From positions 124,001-188,000 of the forward strand of contig JAHDOV010000015.1 in the NCBI GenBank assembly GCA_018434685.1: 64,000 nt of DNA, given 5' to 3'. A model generated the notes under the pieces. It was not told the origin of the DNA, made no database searches, and saw only the letters and a program-made list of their open reading frames with translations. A program made the position numbers and the translations under genes. Numbering within the stretch: position 1 is the stretch's first letter; each line of letters starts with the position of its first letter. Of the stretch, positions 26,674-35,782 are shown one piece after another. This DNA comes from Deltaproteobacteria bacterium. GTDB lineage: Bacteria > Desulfobacterota > Desulfomonilia > UBA1062.

Positions 26674-28533
26674 ATGGCCACAGGGTATGCGGGGAAATTT
26701 TTACTCGTCAATCTGACGGACGGTTCCTGTACAGATTTTACCATCGCGGACTCAGAGCTTCAGAAGTATATCGGGGGGAGCTGCCTGGCGGCAAAGATGT
26801 ATCTCGACAGATATCCCCTCGATACCGACCCGTTATCACCTGAAAATCCGCTCATGATCATGACCGGGCCCATGGTGGGAAGCGGTTTCCCGGGCACTTC
26901 GCGGTTTACCATCTGCACCAAGGCCCCGCAGACCGGCATCTGGGGGGAATCTGCCTGCGGTGGAACCTTTGGACCGGAGCTCAAGCGCGCAGGGTACGAC
27001 GGTATCGTGCTCGAGGGGCAGTCGCCCGAACCGGTGTGCCTCGCCATACTGGACGGGCAGGCAACGCTCGAAGATGCTTCCGCCTTGTGGGGAACGGATA
27101 TCTACGAGGCAACCGACCTGCTCAAGGCCGAAGACAAGTCCCGCAAGGTCCTCGCCATAGGTCCTGCAGGCGAAAACCTCTCGAGGATTGCCGCCATCGG
27201 CAACGACAAAGGCCACTTCAGCGGACGGACCGGCCTCGGAGCCGTGATGGGTGCAAAAAAACTCAAGGCCATTGTCGTCAAGGGCACGCTCAAAACCGGC
27301 AAGGCCGACGAGAACAGGTACAAGGAGGTGCTGAAAACGGCCATTGCCGAGGTGAAGGGGTCTGCACTCGCCGAGGGGCTCCACATGATGGGTTCCGACG
27401 CCAACATGGATCTGGGCATGGTGACCGGCGATGTCCCGATAAAAAACTGGACCGTGGGAGAGGATTTCGACCTGTCCTTCAACCTGAGCGGTCCCACCAT
27501 GAGGGAAAAGTACCTGACAAAGGCCCATGCGTGCGCCAACTGTCCGGTCGCCTGCAAACGGGTGGTAAAGGTCGATGACGGCCCGTACCGCACAGACGAG
27601 GGACCGGGCCCTGAGTATGAAACCTGCGGAACGTTCGGCACCATGCTCATGAACTCCGACCTCGCCGCGGTGATCAAGGCCAACGAGCTCTGCAACAGAT
27701 ACGGCCTGGACACCATCAGCTGCGGTTCGGCCATCGCCCTGGCCATGGAGCTCTTTGAGAAAGGCACACTCACCACGGATCAAGTTGACGGCCTGGATCT
27801 CACCTGGGGAAATATGGGTGCAGTCATGCCCCTGATCAGGAAGATCGCATACCGGGAAGGATTCGGTGATATCCTCGCTGACGGTGCGGTACATGCGGCC
27901 AGGAAGATCGGCGGGGACGCCATGGACTGTGTTGTCCACGTCAAGGGCCTGGAAGCGCCCATGCACGACCCGAGGGCCTTTCATGGAATGGGCCTGGCAT
28001 ACATGATGTCCAACAGGGGTGCCTGCCACCTTCAGCATGCCGTGCTTGCAACCGAACAGGGTATGGCCTCCTGGCCGCAGCTCTTCGACATGAAGGACGA
28101 CTACACAGGCACCACGAGCGTTGACAAGGCAGCCCTGGTCTACAATTCGGAAAACTACGGTATCCTCGGCAACTCGCTGGCCATCTGCCACTACCTCGTC
28201 GACATCCTCAAGCCCGAGACCATTCTCGAGGCATTCAATGCCATTACCGGTTTCAATCTGACCTCTGACGAACTTCTCGAAGCTGGAATGCGTGACTGGA
28301 CCTTAAAGAGGGGTTTCAACAACCTGCTCGGCATCACCGCAAAGGACGACGTACTGCCCAAGAGACTCCTGACAGCCCTTAAAGAGGGTGGAGGCGCAGG
28401 GTCTGTGCCCGACGTGGCGCTGCTGCTGAGCGAATACTATGCGATCAGGGGGCTCGATGAGCGCGGATTCCCCAGGAAAGAGAAGCTCACCGAACTCGGC
28501 CTCGATGAATTGAAGGACAGGCTCTACCGATAA
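26674..28533 (+). CDS. Aldehyde:ferredoxin oxidoreductase (tungsten/molybdopterin)
   Basis: Oxidises aldehydes to carboxylates, or reduces acids, with ferredoxin; it carries a tungsto-bispterin and one [4Fe-4S] cluster. The ATG at 26674 follows a perfect AGGAGG by 6 nt and gives 619 residues, full length for AOR. The N-terminal domain starts GYAGKFLLVNLTDG and includes MTGPMVGSGFPGTSRF and RTGLGAVMGAKKLKAI. The cluster Cys are CANCPVAC near residues 287-294, with the fourth in LAICHYL near 510. FHGMGLAYMMSNRGACHLQH is typical of pterin binding. The substrate cannot be told. It heads a four-gene run with two SCP2 proteins and an Fe-alcohol dehydrogenase. Confidence 0.95.
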   Translation: MATGYAGKFLLVNLTDGSCTDFTIADSELQKYIGGSCLAAKMYLDRYPLDTDPLSPENPLMIMTGPMVGSGFPGTSRFTICTKAPQTGIWGESACGGTFGPELKRAGYDGIVLEGQSPEPVCLAILDGQATLEDASALWGTDIYEATDLLKAEDKSRKVLAIGPAGENLSRIAAIGNDKGHFSGRTGLGAVMGAKKLKAIVVKGTLKTGKADENRYKEVLKTAIAEVKGSALAEGLHMMGSDANMDLGMVTGDVPIKNWTVGEDFDLSFNLSGPTMREKYLTKAHACANCPVACKRVVKVDDGPYRTDEGPGPEYETCGTFGTMLMNSDLAAVIKANELCNRYGLDTISCGSAIALAMELFEKGTLTTDQVDGLDLTWGNMGAVMPLIRKIAYREGFGDILADGAVHAARKIGGDAMDCVVHVKGLEAPMHDPRAFHGMGLAYMMSNRGACHLQHAVLATEQGMASWPQLFDMKDDYTGTTSVDKAALVYNSENYGILGNSLAICHYLVDILKPETILEAFNAITGFNLTSDELLEAGMRDWTLKRGFNNLLGITAKDDVLPKRLLTALKEGGGAGSVPDVALLLSEYYAIRGLDERGFPRKEKLTELGLDELKDRLYR

Positions 28534-28559
28534 TAAATATTTTATAGGAGGTTTATACC

Positions 28560-28982
28560 ATGGGAGTACGAGCACTTACACAGGAATGGATGGACGCATA
28601 CAAGGCAGCAATACAGGCGGATCCGGAATATAAAGATATAGCCAAGAACTGGGAAGGCAGCGTGGCGCTCGTTGTACTTCCGGACCCTGCCAAGGGGATA
28701 CCTGAAACGGTGTACCTCTTCCAGGACTACTGGCATGGCGATGTCGGCGAATTCGTGGTGTGCGACAAGGACAAGGCCGAGAGCGCAAAGTTCGTCATGA
28801 CCGGCGAGTATGCCCGCTGGAAGCAGATTGCCCGCAAGGAACTCGATGCGACAAAGGCCCTGCTCCAGGGAAAGCTGAAGATGAAGGGCGATCTGCCCTA
28901 TGTGGTGAGAAACATCAAGACCGTCAACAAGGTCATCGACATCCTGGGCGCCTTCGAAACCATCTGGCCCGACGAGGTCTAG
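28560..28982 (+). CDS. SCP2 sterol-binding-domain protein
   Basis: A 140-residue soluble protein of the SCP2 fold, which holds hydrophobic ligands such as acyl chains. Recognisable parts are IAKNWEGSVALVVLPDP, FVMTGEYARWKQIARKELD, and the C-terminal LLQGKLKMKGDLPYVVRNIKTVNKVIDIL segment typical of the family. AGGAGG lies 9 nt before the ATG. It begins 26 bp after the AOR stop, so the pair is very likely co-expressed. The link to AOR suggests that its ligand is the lipid-like substrate or product of the dehydrogenases; this is an inference. Confidence 0.85.
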   Translation: MGVRALTQEWMDAYKAAIQADPEYKDIAKNWEGSVALVVLPDPAKGIPETVYLFQDYWHGDVGEFVVCDKDKAESAKFVMTGEYARWKQIARKELDATKALLQGKLKMKGDLPYVVRNIKTVNKVIDILGAFETIWPDEV

Positions 28983-29125
28983 TTCGAAACATCGGCCAGG
29001 TACACTTTTGCACAGGAGCGTCCGGAGCTCGCAGGGAGCCTCCCGCAAGCGTGGGTAAGGCTTCACGGTCAGCGGTGCGCGAGGATGTCATCGGCAAGCT
29101 CTTTTATGTGATAGAGGAGGAGAAT

Positions 29126-30289
29126 ATGGGATACGACGAGGATCTTTCATTCAATTATTTCGGACCGACAAAGATTGTCTTTGGGATAGATTCCTCCAAG
29201 GACGTGGAGATCGAGATGAACTCCCTGGGGGGCACCAGGGCGGTTGTCGTGACAGACAAGGGCATTATCGCTGCCGGACTCATCGAAGGAATCACAAAGA
29301 CACTGGGGAGCAAGTGTGTCGGAGTATTCAGCGACATCCCGCAGGATACGGGAGTGGACGTGGTCGATAAAGGGGCCGCCTTTGCGAGGGAGAACAAGGC
29401 GAATATTGTCATCAGCGTTGGCGGGGGAAGTGTCATCGACACAGCCAAAGGGATGTGCATCCTCCTGACGGAAGGAGGCAATCTGCGCGACTTCAACGGC
29501 ATACAGCTCCTGAACCGCCTGCAGACACCGCACATTGTCATCCCCACAACTGCAGGAACGGGAAGCGAGGTAACCAATGCTGCAGTGATCATGGACAAGG
29601 AGATGGGGCAGAAGCGCCTGCTCGTGGAAAACTTCAATGTACCGAGGCTTGCCATCCTCGACCCGAAGATGACGGAGAAGCTCCCCAGGCTCTTGACAGC
29701 CGGCACCGGGATGGATGCCATGACCCATGCCGTGGAGGCGCTTCACTCCATACCGCACGAACCCATCACCGATGCCCTGGCCATACACGCCATACGGCTC
29801 CTGGCCAAATACCTCCCGGTCTGTATCGAGAACGGATCCGACCTGGTTGCCAGAGGCCAGGCACAGATCGCGGCCACCATTGCCGGCTGGGCCTTCGGCA
29901 ATGCCATGGTGGGAATTGTCCACGCCATGGCACACTCCATCGGTGCCATCGCCCACGTCCCGCACGGCATTGCAAACGGCATCCTGCTGGCCGAGTGTAT
30001 GGACTACAACCTCGAGGAGGCAGCGGACGGATATGCCATGGTAGCCGAGGCCTTCGGCCTGCGGGAAAAAGGCATGGACGACATGGATGCCGCCAGGGCA
30101 GCCGTTCATGCCATGAGGGTTTTCAGCAAAACGATCGGTCACCCGCAGAGGCTCTCGGAAATGGGGGTGAAGGAACAGGACATTGAAAAGGCCGCGGAGC
30201 TGAGCCTGTCAGACGGGTCCATCGTGAACAACCCGCGTTTCGTGCTCGAGTCATCCGAGGTCCTCGACATTTTCAGGAAGGTACTCTAA
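29126..30289 (+). CDS. Iron-containing alcohol dehydrogenase
   Basis: Group III NAD(P)-dependent alcohol dehydrogenase of 387 residues. The ATG at 29126 follows GAGGAGGAG. NAD binding is shown by ISVGGGSVIDTAKGM (about 95-109) and PTTAGTGSEVTNAAVI (about 136-151). The metal site lies in MDAMTHAVEAL and HAMAHSIGAIAHVPHGIANG with its conserved His residues. It could interconvert an alcohol with the aldehyde used by the AOR upstream. It lies 143 bp after the first SCP2 gene and is followed by a hairpin and a second SCP2 gene. Confidence 0.93.
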   Translation: MGYDEDLSFNYFGPTKIVFGIDSSKDVEIEMNSLGGTRAVVVTDKGIIAAGLIEGITKTLGSKCVGVFSDIPQDTGVDVVDKGAAFARENKANIVISVGGGSVIDTAKGMCILLTEGGNLRDFNGIQLLNRLQTPHIVIPTTAGTGSEVTNAAVIMDKEMGQKRLLVENFNVPRLAILDPKMTEKLPRLLTAGTGMDAMTHAVEALHSIPHEPITDALAIHAIRLLAKYLPVCIENGSDLVARGQAQIAATIAGWAFGNAMVGIVHAMAHSIGAIAHVPHGIANGILLAECMDYNLEEAADGYAMVAEAFGLREKGMDDMDAARAAVHAMRVFSKTIGHPQRLSEMGVKEQDIEKAAELSLSDGSIVNNPRFVLESSEVLDIFRKVL

Positions 30290-30297
30290 GCACACGG

Positions 30298-30323
30298 CAG
30301 GGGAGCCCCCAAGGGCTTCCCTG
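30298..30323 (+). terminator. Terminator-like hairpin after the alcohol dehydrogenase
   Basis: An 11-bp stem with one G-U (CAGGGGAGCCC at 30298-30308, GGGCTTCCCTG at 30313-30323) has a CCAA loop. The following T tract is weak, so it may be partial and allow read-through into the second SCP2 gene. Confidence 0.5.
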
Positions 30324-30374
30324 TTCGATTATACCATCAGGTGAAAGCCCTGATGGACAACTGGAGGAATACCC

Positions 30375-30794
30375 ATGACAGAAGGTATGGTCGTCAATAA
30401 TGCCCAGGACGTTCCCTTTTCCTACATCCTGGCCGAACTCCTCGAGTCAAACCTCGAGCAGAAGCCTCACAAGCTCAGGACATTCAACAAGATCTACGGC
30501 GTCGTTGCCATCGACCTGAAGGATATTGAAGCCATCGTCACCCTCATCTTCTCCGGCGGCAGGGTGCGTATTGAACAGGGTATCATCGGCAAACCCGACA
30601 TCATCATCAAGACCGACTCCGACAAGGTCATCGGCCTGAATTCCATCACTATCAAGTTCGGTCTGCCCTACTACTTCGACGAGGCGGGCATGACCGTGAT
30701 CAGGCAGATCTTATCCGGAGAACTCAAGATCGAGGGAATGCTGCTGCACCCGGTCATCCTCACCCGGCTCACCAAGATCATGTCGGTGATGTGA
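30375..30794 (+). CDS. Second SCP2 sterol-binding-domain protein
   Basis: A 139-residue soluble protein with the SCP2 pattern: VVAIDLKDIEAIVTLIFSGGRVRIEQG, then PDIIIKTDSDKVIGLNSI, and a C-terminal LSGELKIEGMLLHPVILTRLTKIMSVM helix that closes the ligand tunnel. It differs clearly in sequence from the first SCP2 protein at 28560, so it is not a recent duplicate. GGAGG lies before the ATG. It is the last gene of the AOR group and is convergent with the SGNH hydrolase gene. Confidence 0.8.
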   Translation: MTEGMVVNNAQDVPFSYILAELLESNLEQKPHKLRTFNKIYGVVAIDLKDIEAIVTLIFSGGRVRIEQGIIGKPDIIIKTDSDKVIGLNSITIKFGLPYYFDEAGMTVIRQILSGELKIEGMLLHPVILTRLTKIMSVM

Positions 30795-30827
30795 AAAGCG
30801 GACAGGGGAGTTCAAGGCCTTACCTGT

Positions 30828-31640
30828 TCAGGTTCTGATCTCAACCCCATCACCCTTGAGCACCTCTGCCCAGGCATCTGCCATGAGCCGGTAGCCGGTG
30901 TCATTGAAATGGAGCCGGTCTTTGAGCCAGATATCGTCACGGTCTCTGCACAGGGTATAGAAATCAGGTCCTGGCCGTACAAGGCCCGGGTATGACGCAA
31001 CTATCTCGCCGATACGGGCATTGACCATTTCCGTATACCCCTTAAGCCTGCCCTTTACTGATCTTCCAGAGAACAGGACCCTGTCGATCCCGAGAAAACC
31101 GAGTCCTCCGGGATAGGCATTGGGAGGTATCTTGGCAAGATAGGTGACAACCCCTTTCTCCTTCAGGTTCATGAGCGTGACGATCAAATTTTCACGCGGT
31201 GTGATGAAACCATCATCCTCATACCCCACGACCCCCTGAAGCAGGCACGATACCCAGTCCGGCACTGCCGAGAGGCAGACATCGTTGGTGCCGAGCATCA
31301 TGAGGCAGATCTTCACGGTTTGAGGCGAGCGCATAATCTCATCTAAGGGTTCGCCGTTTAAGGGGAAATCCTTGACCCCGTCCTTTTCCCATCTCATGCC
31401 GGGCAGCCAGTCCCTCGTGGTGCTCCCTCCCCTGCCCAGGTTGAGGATCAGTTCAGGTCCTGCATGACCGGAGAGCATCTCTCCCAGCAGGTACGGGTAC
31501 GAGGTCGGGAGGAGTTTCCACGTGGAGGCCTCTGCGTACGGCGCATATTCGGTGATGCCCGGCTGGGAACCTGCGGTGAGTGAGTCGCCTATGGCTATGA
31601 TCTGGCCGGGTTTGTCGATAACGATACCGGCGCCGGACAT
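30828..31640 (-). CDS. SGNH/GDSL-family hydrolase
   Basis: A 270-residue serine esterase-type protein without a signal peptide. Block I is IIAIGDSLTAG with nucleophile S20. Block III is MMLGTNDVCLS, and Block V is KDRLHFNDTGYRLM with the Asp-His pair. The substrate is unknown; esters or acyl thioesters are usual. Its start lies 2 bp after the stop of the amino-acid ABC ATPase, so it is co-transcribed with that importer, an uncommon partner. Confidence 0.85.
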   Translation of the reverse strand: MSGAGIVIDKPGQIIAIGDSLTAGSQPGITEYAPYAEASTWKLLPTSYPYLLGEMLSGHAGPELILNLGRGGSTTRDWLPGMRWEKDGVKDFPLNGEPLDEIMRSPQTVKICLMMLGTNDVCLSAVPDWVSCLLQGVVGYEDDGFITPRENLIVTLMNLKEKGVVTYLAKIPPNAYPGGLGFLGIDRVLFSGRSVKGRLKGYTEMVNARIGEIVASYPGLVRPGPDFYTLCRDRDDIWLKDRLHFNDTGYRLMADAWAEVLKGDGVEIRT

Positions 31641-31642
31641 CC

Positions 31643-32401
31643 CTAGAGAACCTTGTCGAGAAACGCCTTTACCCTGGGATTATCCATGCGATCGGAAAAT
31701 ACGTCCTGCGAATCCCCCTCGAAGATGAACCTGCCGTTATCCATGAAGATCACCCGGTCGGCCATCTCGCGGGCAAACCCCATCTGGTGGGTGACGATCA
31801 CCATGGTCATGCCTTCCAGAGCCAGTGCCTTTATGGTGTTGAATACCTCGCCAACGAGTTCGGGGTCGAGCGCCGAGGTGGGCTCGTCAAAGAGCATGAG
31901 CATGGGCTTCATGGCCAATGCCCGGGCAATGGCCACGCGCTGTTTCTGTCCGCCCGAAAGGAATGCGGGGTAGACGTCCTTCTTGTCCAGGAGCCCTACC
32001 TTGCCGAGCAGGTCCATGGCGATCTCCCTCGCCTCTTCCCTCGACTGCTTCTTGACCGTCATGGGCCCCTCCATGACATTCTGGAGCGCCGTCATGTGGG
32101 GAAAGAGGTAGAAGTGCTGGAAGACCATGCAGATCTCGGAGCGCAGCTTGCAGATCACCTCCTGTTTTTCCAGGACGAGCCGGCCCTTGGCATCCCGGTG
32201 GTAGCCGACTTCCTTGCCTTCCATGAGGATCTTTCCCGAGTCCATCTTCTGGAGAAAGTTGATCATCTTCAGCAGTGTGGTCTTGCCTGAGCCGGAGGGA
32301 CCGATGATAACGATCTTCTCTCCCTTGTTTATATTCAGGCTCACCTTGTCCACGGCAGTGAAATCGCCGAAGCGCTTGACAACATCCACCAGTTCTATCA
32401 T
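31643..32401 (-). CDS. Polar amino-acid ABC transporter ATP-binding protein
   Basis: A 252-residue GlnQ/HisP-type ATPase on the cytoplasmic face of an importer. Walker A is [13 protein letters not shown], the Q-loop is [18 protein letters not shown], the signature is [15 protein letters not shown], Walker B is [14 protein letters not shown], and the H-loop is [13 protein letters not shown]. It overlaps the permease gene by 4 bp. The substrate should be a polar amino acid, given the binding protein. A 17-residue [17 protein letters not shown] insertion before the Q-loop is slightly longer than in typical GlnQ. Confidence 0.93.
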   Translation of the reverse strand: MIELVDVVKRFGDFTAVDKVSLNINKGEKIVIIGPSGSGKTTLLKMINFLQKMDSGKILMEGKEVGYHRDAKGRLVLEKQEVICKLRSEICMVFQHFYLFPHMTALQNVMEGPMTVKKQSREEAREIAMDLLGKVGLLDKKDVYPAFLSGGQKQRVAIARALAMKPMLMLFDEPTSALDPELVGEVFNTIKALALEGMTMVIVTHQMGFAREMADRVIFMDNGRFIFEGDSQDVFSDRMDNPRVKAFLDKVL

Positions 32402-33426
32402 CGATTCTCGTACACCCCTAGTCTGTCTTCGAGCTTCTTGAAGGATACGGTAAAGATACTGGTAAAGACAAGGTAAATAATCGCGGCCTGTACCAGGATG
32501 AATATATTGAAGGTTGCATTGAAGATCTGGTCGGCAGCCCTCATGAGCTCCACCATGGCGATGGTGGATACCAGGGCCGTGTCCTTGATGAGTGCGATGA
32601 ATTCATTGCCCACCGGCGGCACGAGCCTCTTGTAGGTCTGCGGCACGATGATCTTCCGCATGGCCTGCCAGTAGGTCATCCCGATGGACTTGGCAGCCTC
32701 CATCTGGCCGGGATCGATGCTCTCGATGGCCCCCCGGATGATCTCCGCCAGGTATGCCGAATAGTTGAGGCCGAGCCCGAGCACGGCAGCGGTAAACGGC
32801 TCGAGGGTCAATCCCATAGGCGGCAGGCCGTAGTAGATGAAAAAGAGCTGGAGCAGAAGCGGCGTCCCCCTGAATATCCATATGTAGCACCAGAACAGGG
32901 AGGACAGAGACCTGATGCGGCTGATCCTTCCGAGCGCGATAAAGAGCCCCATCACCGGTGAAACGATCATGGTGATGACCACGAGAACCAGGGTCATGCC
33001 GGAGGCCTTGAGCAGGGTCGGCAGATAGGTCTTCAGGTCTTTGAGAAAACGGACCCATCTGGGTGTCTGGGCAGCCTTGACCTGCCGAAGCAGATTCTGT
33101 GCCTCGAGGTTATCGGGGTAGATCGCCAGGATCTCCCCGCACATCCGGGCGCTCTCCGGGTAGCGATCCATGCTGAAGTAGATCTTGGCAGCCTCCATCC
33201 GGGAGCGGACAAATACCCCGCCGTCCTCATTCTCACCCGGCGCAGGAACCTGATGGAACAACTCGAGGGCGCCGGCAAAGTCGCCCTCATTGGCAAGCCT
33301 TGTCGCCTCGGCCAGGATCTCATACCTGTCCGCCTGTGCAGCGATAACGCACGGCGCGAACAGGGTTAATACAAGGAAGCTCAGCGTGGCGAGAGCCACG
33401 CCGAGCTTATATCTGGCTACTTCCAT
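32398..33426 (-). CDS. Amino-acid ABC permease fused to an N-terminal periplasmic TPR segment
   Basis: The C-terminal part (about 125-342) is a normal HisM/GlnP-type permease: [36 protein letters not shown], and the ATPase-contact loop [27 protein letters not shown]. Ahead of it are an N-terminal membrane helix (about 10-28, AAQ end) and some 90 residues of TPR-like helices ([48 protein letters not shown]). Canonical permeases begin in the periplasm, so the TPR part would lie there. I chose the ATG at 33426, which overlaps the binding-protein gene by 10 bp; an earlier in-frame codon at 33450 is possible. Confidence 0.88.
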   Translation of the reverse strand: MEVARYKLGVALATLSFLVLTLFAPCVIAAQADRYEILAEATRLANEGDFAGALELFHQVPAPGENEDGGVFVRSRMEAAKIYFSMDRYPESARMCGEILAIYPDNLEAQNLLRQVKAAQTPRWVRFLKDLKTYLPTLLKASGMTLVLVVITMIVSPVMGLFIALGRISRIRSLSSLFWCYIWIFRGTPLLLQLFFIYYGLPPMGLTLEPFTAAVLGLGLNYSAYLAEIIRGAIESIDPGQMEAAKSIGMTYWQAMRKIIVPQTYKRLVPPVGNEFIALIKDTALVSTIAMVELMRAADQIFNATFNIFILVQAAIIYLVFTSIFTVSFKKLEDRLGVYENR

Positions 33427-34214
33427 GTGGTAATGTCGTCTCCGAACCACTTGATGGAGATCTGCTTCATGGTGCCGTCTGCAAACATCTCATCCAGGGT
33501 CTTCTGGATCATGTCTTTGAGTGCAACATCCTCTTTCCTGATGCCGATTCCAATAGGCTCTGAGGTGAGCGGCTCGGGAAGCACGGAATATTCACCCGGG
33601 CGCTGTGAGAGATAGTAGCGTCCCACAAGCTCGTCAACTGCCAGACCATCGATCCTGCCGATCTTGAGGTCCATGAATGCAGAGGTATTCTTGTCGTAAC
33701 GCTTTATCTCCTTGAACTTCTTGTTCAGACTCTGCAGTGCCTCTTCAGAGGTGGATCCGAGCTGCACGCCGACAACCGAGCCTTCTCCCAGGTCATTCAC
33801 GCTCTTGACCTTCTCGTTCCCGGCCTTTACCACCATGATCTGCTTCTCCATGATGTAGGGTTTCGTGAAGGAGATCTCCTGTTCCCGCTCGGCAGTGATG
33901 GACATGCCGGACCAGATAATGTCGAACTTCTTGGTCTTTAAGGACATGATCACGCCTTTCCAGGCAGTGGGCTGATGAACGATCTCGATGCCGAGTCTTT
34001 TGCCGAGTTCGCGAGACGCATCGATATCAAAACCGACAAGCTCATCCTTTTCATTACGGAATTCCATGGGCGGGAATGCATCGTCAATACCGATAACGAG
34101 CTTCCCGGCTGCCTTGATCTGCTCCCAGGAATTGTCATCTGCAGCACCAGCCGGAGTAATGAACAGCGCCATGGCGATGAACATGGCTCCCATTACCAAC
34201 AAACTCTTCTTCAT
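33417..34214 (-). CDS. Amino-acid ABC transporter substrate-binding protein
   Basis: A periplasmic receptor of family 3 (265 residues). The ATG at 34214 begins a clear signal peptide (MKKSLLVMGAMFIAMALF, cleavage after PAGA) and has AGGGGGT upstream. The mature part shows LVIGIDDAFPPMEFRNEKDELVGFDIDASREL and FDIIWSGMSITAEREQEISFTKPYI, both typical of polar amino-acid receptors, and a conserved C-terminal LDEMFADGTMKQISIKWFG. The ligand cannot be specified. It is first in the four-gene operon. Confidence 0.93.
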   Translation of the reverse strand: MKKSLLVMGAMFIAMALFITPAGAADDNSWEQIKAAGKLVIGIDDAFPPMEFRNEKDELVGFDIDASRELGKRLGIEIVHQPTAWKGVIMSLKTKKFDIIWSGMSITAEREQEISFTKPYIMEKQIMVVKAGNEKVKSVNDLGEGSVVGVQLGSTSEEALQSLNKKFKEIKRYDKNTSAFMDLKIGRIDGLAVDELVGRYYLSQRPGEYSVLPEPLTSEPIGIGIRKEDVALKDMIQKTLDEMFADGTMKQISIKWFGDDITTWK

Positions 34215-34679
34215 AAATATTTTACCCCCTCGTAGTGTTTTAAAAGCATGCAATCGTATTAAACAAAAATCAATACAAATACAAGGAACAAAGGAGGCTG
34301 GTCGGATACGGCCCGCATCGGTATTAAAAAGATAACTGATTACCTATAGATGAAGATCCCGGGCCGAGGAGGGCTGATTCCGCTTGAGCGTTTCCCTGTG
34401 CACCTTTCCTCGTCAGGCCGCCACGGCACCCCAATGGCATAAATCCACGGGCACATACGGGAGGGGCTGTACACAAAGCAGCAGGAAATCGAATCCGGTC
34501 TTCTCATCCCCGGTTTCTTGATTACTGTTTGGAATAAATCAATTTTTATTATTCAGTTTAGTTGTTTGATATATTCAATAAATCTTTTTATAAACCGAAC
34601 AAAGACATCTTATTCATGAGACATAGGACTCAAGATCTTTTTTTACACCTATCATACAAACCGTTAGGGGGTTAGTTTT
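34215..34679. other. Divergent intergenic region between amino-acid importer and yedE
   Basis: No gene is seen in these 465 bp. The only convincing signal is the yedE promoter at 34566-34594. A GAATAA/TTATTC inverted repeat with an 11-bp spacer lies near 34531-34555. The stretch 34350-34500 is G+C-rich and featureless to my eye. Confidence 0.5.
34566..34594 (+). promoter_or_regulatory. Sigma-70 promoter of yedE
   Basis: TTGATA (34566-34571), exactly 17 bp, then TATAAA (34589-34594). The predicted leader is about 80 nt to the ATG at 34680. Confidence 0.7.
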
Positions 34680-35771
34680 ATGAGAGTAAGGAATATCCTG
34701 GCCACGAGGTGGGGCATCATCATAGTGGGTTCTATAATCGGCATCCTGGCATCCCTGCTGCAAAAAATGGGCAACCCGGGGAACATGGGCATCTGTGTCG
34801 CCTGTTTCGAACGTGACATTGCAGGAACTCTCGGATTGCACCGGGCAGCTGTCGTCCAGTACATGCGGCCCGAGATCATTGGTTTTGTCCTCGGGGCACT
34901 TGCCGCTGCGCTCATCTTCAAGGAATTCCGCCCCCGGTCCGGTTCCGCACCCATTGTCCGGTTTATCCTGGGGGTCTTCGCCATGATCGGTGCGCTCGTC
35001 TTTCTCGGCTGCCCGTGGCGGGCACTGCTGAGACTCGCAGGCGGCGACCTCAATGCCATCCTTGGGCTTGCCGGCCTTGGTTTCGGCATCTGGATCGGGA
35101 CATTGTTTCTCAAGGGCGGCTACAACCTCGGGAGGGCAGAAACAACCTACCCGTCCGTCGGGCTGCTCCTGCCCCTGGTCATGCTGGGGTTCCTTGCCCT
35201 GGCTCTGATCTATCCGCAGGTTTCCGGTGAGCCCGCAAGCGGGGTGCTCTTTTACAGCACAAAAGGCCCCGGGGCGATGCACGCACCGCTGATCGTATCA
35301 CTCATCGTGGGTCTCGTGGTTGGAGTGTTGGCTCAGCAGAGCAGGTTCTGCACCATGGGGGCAATCCGCGACCTCATCCTGTTCCGTCAGACGCACCTCT
35401 TTGGCGGAATTGTTGCACTGCTGGTAGTGGCAGGTATCACCAACCTTGCACTGGGCCAGTTCCATCCGGGATTCACCGGACAGCCGGTGGCGCACAACCT
35501 CCATATCTGGAACTTTGCCGGCATGGCGCTTGCGGGCCTCGCCTTTGCCCTTGCCGGCGGATGCCCGGGAAGACAGCTCTTCCTCGCCGGCGAAGGCGAC
35601 GGCGATGCCGCGATATTCGTACTCGGCATGATCGTCGGGGCGGCGTTTGCCCACAACTTCGGCCTGGCCAGTTCGCCCAGCGGCCTGGGACCACACGGCA
35701 TGGCCGCCGTATTCACCGGCTTGGTCGTATGCCTGTTCATCGGCTTTACCATGAGAAAGAAACTCGCATAA
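34680..35771 (+). CDS. yedE: YedE-family putative selenium/sulfur transporter
   Basis: A 363-residue membrane protein with about ten hydrophobic segments and the two YeeE/YedE half-repeats. Each repeat carries conserved Cys sites: GNMGICVACFERDIAG near 37-52, LGCPWRALLRLAGGD near 109, QSRFCTMGAIRDL near 222 and LAGGCPGRQLFLAGEGD near 296. Members beside selD and yedF-like genes are proposed to move selenium compounds. A strong promoter precedes it, and the TusA-like gene follows after 11 bp. Selenium as substrate is inferred from the neighbours. Confidence 0.88.
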   Translation: MRVRNILATRWGIIIVGSIIGILASLLQKMGNPGNMGICVACFERDIAGTLGLHRAAVVQYMRPEIIGFVLGALAAALIFKEFRPRSGSAPIVRFILGVFAMIGALVFLGCPWRALLRLAGGDLNAILGLAGLGFGIWIGTLFLKGGYNLGRAETTYPSVGLLLPLVMLGFLALALIYPQVSGEPASGVLFYSTKGPGAMHAPLIVSLIVGLVVGVLAQQSRFCTMGAIRDLILFRQTHLFGGIVALLVVAGITNLALGQFHPGFTGQPVAHNLHIWNFAGMALAGLAFALAGGCPGRQLFLAGEGDGDAAIFVLGMIVGAAFAHNFGLASSPSGLGPHGMAAVFTGLVVCLFIGFTMRKKLA

Positions 35772-35782
35772 GGAGGAAGATA

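Noticed and set aside
26836-28191. Long open frame (451 codons) antisense to the AOR gene
   Set aside because: It mirrors the AOR codon pattern in G+C-rich sequence, has no ribosome site and shows no family motif. Similar antisense frames opposite the Ldh-type, YhcC, MCP and ettA genes were left out for the same reason.
34614-35282. Open frame antisense to yedE (222 codons)
   Set aside because: Its composition is that of an antisense shadow, and yedE on the other strand has clear motifs, a promoter and a ribosome site.
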